From Lingula anatina (taxonomy: Eukaryota; Brachiopoda; Lingulata; Lingulida; Lingulidae): a stretch of DNA of 64,000 nt. The stretch spans positions 246,258 through 310,257 of the forward strand of contig NW_019775457.1 in assembly GCF_001039355.2 (NCBI RefSeq), written 5' to 3'. The notes under the pieces were generated by a model. It saw only the letters and a program-made list of their open reading frames with translations, did not search any database and was not told the DNA's origin. Each line of letters opens with the position of its first letter. Position 1 is the stretch's first letter. The translations under genes and the position numbers were made by a program. Below, in pieces: positions 46,901 to 53,700 of the stretch.

Positions 46901-49900
46901 TCCCTTAGTTGGTTTGTTTGACCCCCCTACTAACCCCCTATGTTGTGGTGTTATTTCAGGACAGTGACCGTGTTATGATCCTGTACAGCCCTGGTGGCAG
47001 CCCAGCAGATATACAGAGTTTAAGTTCTCCCAGTGAACCACGTTCTAAGTTTGGGTTCACTGCCCCCAGTACCCCAGTTCTCCTTGTTAGTGTGACCGTC
47101 TGTGTTGTAACTGACAAAATTTGTCTCATTTAATGCTCACTTATGGATCTCAATATGTCCTAGAATATAATGTTTTTCTCTTTTAAAGAAAAATGTTCTT
47201 AATCTGTTCTAGGAAATTCTGAAGGACTTCTCGAAAAAAACAGATCTCAAACTGTAACATTCATTGCAAAACAACATTAGAACTGTACAAAAAATATACC
47301 AAATGTTCTAGAATAGATTGAGAATGGTAAGTGAATGTTAAATGAGACAATTTTTTGCAGGGGTGTATCCTCAGTGTGATGTCTGCCAGAGTCATGACCT
47401 CTCTTGTCATGACCTTGATCTCTCTTGTCATGACCTTGGCTTCTTTTGTCATGACCTTGGCCTCTCTTGTCAGAGTCATGATGTCTGTCATCAGGGTCGT
47501 GAACTCTCTCTTGAAGTGACCTAGATTTGAGTATATACTGTACACATTTGTGTGTTCTCATTTATTTTATGCTTTTATTGATGTGTTTTGACATTTTTTT
47601 AATCTTCATTTTTAGAATGATACATGGGATATAAGTAGGAGAACATCCCATTGCTTTAGAGATAGTGGAAAATTTGCCAGTGGTGGTCAAAGAAATTAAC
47701 ATGGCATTTTCAAAGAGAGCATTTTTTATCATTATCAGTTTATTTTGACATTTGATAGATGCTTTAAATCTGTGTATAAGATGTTTTTTAATCTCATGTA
47801 CTGTTTCCAGTTATGAATGTCTTTGTCTTCTGTCCATTGGATCTAGGTGGAGTGTGTGGCCTCTGCTCCTCTAGCAATCTTTGTCATGATTTCATACTGT
47901 GTGCTGCTCGTGATTCAAAACATTACAGAATATAACATCTTTTCACCAGACTTAAGTAGTTGTAAGATCTATGTAAAGAAACTATTTATTAGGAAACAAA
48001 GATGTCCTCCTTATTCAACATAAGTATCAACCAAGAAGGAACTGTTACAAGTGAATTCCCTGCTACTTTGAACTTTTTTATTGTCACAGTATATTTGCTG
48101 TAATTACTTTTTGATATGCTTACTCTAATCTATGTGCAGGAGAAGCGTCGTCTGGCCATCAATAATGCCAAGCGTCAGTGGGAAGTGATGCAGGGCTCGC
48201 TGATGCACAGAACCAATCGTCTGGTGAAGATGCCAGAGTTATACGCCACACACGTCGGTAGTTACTCACACTCTGACCTCCCTGCGCTAGGAAGGGACAA
48301 CCCTAGCCAAACACCAGACAGCATGAGGGAAGATTCAGACTCCGTGATGAGGTGAGAGTGTGACATATAATATACTTTGTGATATACAATATACCGAGCA
48401 GTGTGATAGGATTCGTGATATACAAGATACTGAGCAGTGTGATAGGATTTGTGATATACAAGATACTGAGCAGTGTGATAGGATTTGTGATATACAATAT
48501 ACCGAGCAGTGTGATAGGATTTGTGATATACAAGATACTGAGCAGTGTGATAGGATTTGTGATATACAAGATACTGAGCAGTGTGATAGGATTTGTGATA
48601 TACAATATACCGAGCAGTGTGATAGGATTTGTGATATACAAGATACTGAGCAGTGTGATAGGATTTGTGATATACAAGATACTGAGCAGTGTGATAGGAT
48701 TTGTGATATACAATATACCGAGCAGTGTGATAGGATTTGTGATATACAAGATACCGAGCAGTGTGATAGGATTTGTGATATACAAGATACTGAGCAGTGT
48801 GATAGGATTTGTGATATACAAGATACCGAGCAGTGTGATAGGATTTGTGATATACAAGATACCGAGCAGTGTGATAGGATTTGTGATGTACAATATACCG
48901 AGCAGTGTGATAGGATTTGTGATGTACAATATACCGAGCAGTGTGATAGGATTTGTGATGTACAATATACCGAGCAGTGTGAGAGGATTTATGATATACA
49001 AGATACCAAACAGTGTGAGAGGATTTGTGATATACAAGATACCAAGCAGTGTGAGAGGATTTTCGACATACAAGATATCGAGCAATATGAATTTGTGATA
49101 TACAATATACTGTACAGTGTGAGAGGATTTGTGATATACAAGATGCCGTGCAGTGTGAGAGGATTATTTAGACTCTGTGATGGGTTGAGTTTGTGAAGTA
49201 AAAGATGCCAAAGGCTGAAATGATTGCTTGTCTGACATATAACTATTATATAGTACAGAGAGAAAGAGAGAGTTCTCTGCATGCTAGCAGTGCTGTAAAC
49301 TATGGTGAGGCTGAGGGAACACTTGTAGTTTGAAATAATTGTTTATTAACTGCATGCTGATATGTTGTTCCAGCCCGGTACGCCCTAGCAGTGCGAGAGC
49401 CTTCATTCAGGTGGAGGGAGGACGTAATAAATTTTGGGACATGAAACAAAACTGTTTCATGACCACGGGACTTCGCAAGTGTGTACTAGCTGTGATAGCT
49501 GTAGCTTCCTGCTTCTCCTCTGTATATTGTTGTCCCTGTGATCTGTACATGTGTCCCTGTGAACATGGCATGAAATACACATTGCAACTGAGCTGAAACT
49601 GTTAACACATCTTGGGGAGGGGAGGGGGGGCATTGGCTGATATATCGTGGCATGTTGCTGTGTTTATTTCTCAAGTCACCTTTTTAACAAAACATTAAGC
49701 TTAATCTAGATGCTCGCCATTCTAGAGCTGGGTGTGGGTGATAGGTTTAACACCTGTTGTTACCTCAGACACAGCTAACACATAACTCAGTGAGTGAGGT
49801 GACACCTGTAGCTAATGGATTTACAGGAAGTTTCATTATGATGAAATATGTAAAAATAACAAGCTTGGTGTGAGTGATTTGAGGAGTAGACTTGGAAACC

Positions 49901-50752
49901 TTAACATATGCACTATGGTTACATATTCATTTATGTACTTTGTGTTAATGTGGGCACTCCCTTTGCTGACAGAAGCTAATTCACTGATTATTTATCAAGT
50001 AAGCACATCATCACTGTAGAGAAAATACTCTCTAATACCACAGAATTGATATAAATTATATGCTAGCTTAACCCACACACATGCTTTTAATTTTACTAAA
50101 ACCCCTTCAGTGCTTAGGCTTCATTTTACAATCTAACATATAATATTAAGATAACTCCAGGCAGCAGACTACCCCACCTATGTCATTTGTTATTAGTATA
50201 AAGAATAATTATAAAGAATTATTTTTATTATTATAGAATCCCTATGAATATAAAGCACACTGGTCAGTACACTGGTCAGTACACTGGTCAGCATGGACTC
50301 CCTGCTTGTTTAGATTTAATAATAAACCATCTTCTTCCTGGAGTTAAGTGTTCTAGCTAAGAGGGTGGTGAAGGCCTCCTTAGATATCAATAAACAGTTG
50401 TTTAGGAGTGTAAATAATATACAGGATAACTTCAACTTCTGTGAAACATCAAGATTTTACATTTTTTATTTTATTATGGTTAAAAAGCTTGTAGTCATTT
50501 GTTACCATATCTTAAAAGTAGAATCATGATATTTAAAAAAATTTTGTTAATATTTATTTATTTATTTACATTTTTTTCATTATAAACTAATGTGATATTT
50601 TTAAGTTGTTTTATGAGATTTATAGATTCATTAACCAATTATGTTAAAAACCAAGCATACCAGTTTTTACTGCACTATAGAAGTCATAATTACTCACTTT
50701 AGTTGTACTCTACAGGTTTACACTGATGTGTGATCATTTATGTAAAAGATGG

Positions 50753-50792
<40 letters not shown>

Positions 50793-53700
50793 CCTTTATC
50801 ACTGCAGTTAGGTGTATTTTCACTACAATATATACACAAGGGATATGGTTTTATAGACAGGACAGGTTACTGCATGGAGCAATGTTTTATCAAAAATAGA
50901 AAAGAACATTTCAAATTTATTATGTATTATAAATTTGGTTTTGTGACAGGTGCTGTACTTTAAGTGGGAGTATAAATACATCATGTAACACTGACTATAA
51001 AGACTAATGTCTGAGTATGGGCAAAGCAATATCCCAGTGTTTGCTTAATCTGACTTGCCTTACAGTTACTCTTCATTAAATGGGGACTTTACCATAGTTT
51101 TTTGGTGTCCTCTGTGTGTATAGGGTGCCATTCATTTCTATAATGTCCTATGTTGGGAGAAGGAGTTCCACAGTATTTTCATAGATTAGTCTTTGATGAG
51201 TAGAGGAGATCACAGGGGATAACGATTAGTACAAGATAACCCTAAGTCTTATCTCATTAGTGCAGCTGAGCACAACAAAACTGCAGCTGGTGCTCCAGAA
51301 CAGGAATTATGGATTTTACATCAAGTTCTGCTTAAGAAAAACTGCCTGCCTCCCAGTGCTGGAACACTATGGTTCCACGTAAGTCTAGACCTCCTCGCAG
51401 GTCAAGCCCTTCATGCAGAGGGTAGGTGTGCTTATAGATAGGGATGGGGGTGGGGATAGGGGGTGGGGGATGTAAACAATGATGATTACATCTTATTTGG
51501 AGAAATAAGCTGCTGATATGTAAGATTAGCATAATTTTTCAATCTGACAATTTATTATGTAATCAAGTAGGATGAGTCAAACCTGATAAAGTCAGCCCTG
51601 GTCCAGAGCTATTGTGAGATCAAAAAGATGTTGTTTATGCCCTAATACTACTGGTGTTTTACATTTGGGTGCATGTAACTTGTGTAACTATTATCACTCC
51701 ATTTGCTCACAGGACAGAGAACCATCTTGCTGTTATCTTCTTTGGTTTCCAGTCTTAAGGCCATAACTTTGGGTCATGGCCGCAACTAAAGGTCACAACT
51801 GAAGATCTTCGGTGTAGGTCACAACTGTAGGTCACAACTGTAGGTCTTAATGTACGTCACAGCTGTAGGTCTCAGCTGTTGGCCACGACTAGGTCACAAC
51901 TGAGGGTCACAGTAATAGACCATAGTTTACTTCAAACAAACTATTTGGAACGTATTTTGATTTAAGTCGAACAGTCAAGATGTCACATGTCTTGTTAGGA
52001 TATCATCAGATTGGGCCAAGATGTCATATCATGTCAAGACATCACATGTCAAGATGTCATGTTATATTACCATGTCACACATCAGGATATCTCATGTCAC
52101 TTGTCAGGTTAGGCAGGTTGGGTTGAAATGTCACATTGGAATGTCACTCGTCAGATCATGTTGGAATATCACATCATGTTACTCAGGATACCTTCTACAT
52201 AGAACTTGTTGGAAGATAGCCATGAATTTTTATTACAACTTACAAAAAAAATTTGAATTGATAACCTTTCAGTTTTTGGAATAAAACTAGATAAGACTAT
52301 ATTTTCATCAACAGTGACCGCAGTCGACCAACAAGTGCTCACAGCATACAAAATGGCGGCACGTCTTCAGACATCAACAGAGAGAGGAAGAAGGAGCGTC
52401 CAACCACAGCTAACAGACTGAGCTCTAGGTCTTCTTCCAAAAGTTCTATGAACAGAAATGCCTCCCCAGAAAAAGAAACCATCACATATAGGTAAGTTTC
52501 TCCACAGAGAAGACTTTCTTAGACCTAATTCCCATTGAAGTCATGGGTCTACATAGATCAATGGAAATCTGCAGGGACTAGATTAATATGCCCTCTCGTT
52601 TCCAAAAATCTTGCATAATCACTGGCTTTTCTGTTTTCTACTCAAGTTCAGGAGGAGACACATTAGTCTGTTAAACCTCATTGGGAACAAGCCCTTATTT
52701 ATAACTTGTAAAGACATAACATTCCTGCCCAAGAGTCTTTTAGTAGTGAACATCAGTATATGTGTTAATTTGTTCCAGTACTGATCCCAGTCTGGGGACA
52801 TGTCACCTGGCAGAGCTGGAGGGGGACACTCTCAGTCTGTATGGGGTGGGATCCCTGGAGGCTCTGGACAGGAACTGGGGGATCCAAGCCGCGGGGAACA
52901 TCACCACCATTGCCTTCCAGTTCATGGACTTCACGGAGCTGGTGAAACATCTGGGGAAAATACGGGCAAGGTTTCCCAGTGTGCAGGTGTGTGACATGTA
53001 GAAATAACAGTAGGATAGTTAGATAGATGAAAAATGTAAAGAAGAAAATATAAGAAATTACCTACCAATTATTAGTACCACCAGCGTGTACGTTGGCGGT
53101 ACTCATGGTTTTAGTCCCGACCCGTCTCGTCCGGCTCCGCCAACTCTGTTGGCTTCGCTGACACTGCGCTCTGATCCTCTAGTTAGGTTACATTTGTACT
53201 AAAGTACCATGCAAAAATGATAATTTGAGATTGTTGCTGATTTTCTTTCTATTGATAATATTGATATTTTATAGAAGTTTATTACTTTTTTTGGTAATTT
53301 ATGTCAAAAATCTTTGTTTTTCAGACTCTTATATTCCAAGCTACCAATATTGAAAGTTTTCATCAACTCAATGCCCTCTCCAGTGTGCGGAGGCTGGATA
53401 ATCTAGTCATTGACCCGGAGGGCAATCCCGTCACCCAGCTCAGCCTCTGGAAGCTGTATACAGTGTTCAGGCTGGCCCACTTCTCACTCAAGAAAATAAA
53501 CAATGTGGAGGTGAGGTTTGATCCATAATACAACTGAAATGCACTTGCTTGTGACAACTTCCTTCCCCATGATCCCTGAGACCTTTGAATATTTTTTTTT
53601 TGGGGGGGGGGGGTTTAGGGGGGGTGAAAGAACCACCCTTTTGGTAGTAAAATGTCTGCTCAAAATCAAAATTTTATCTAGGTTCTGTTTCATTTCTTAA

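Noticed and set aside
48303-49196. Long open frames on both strands (up to ~278 codons) with 12-residue repeats
   Set aside because: They are created by a 36-bp intronic minisatellite whose period is divisible by three; the low-complexity frames have no start context or homology.
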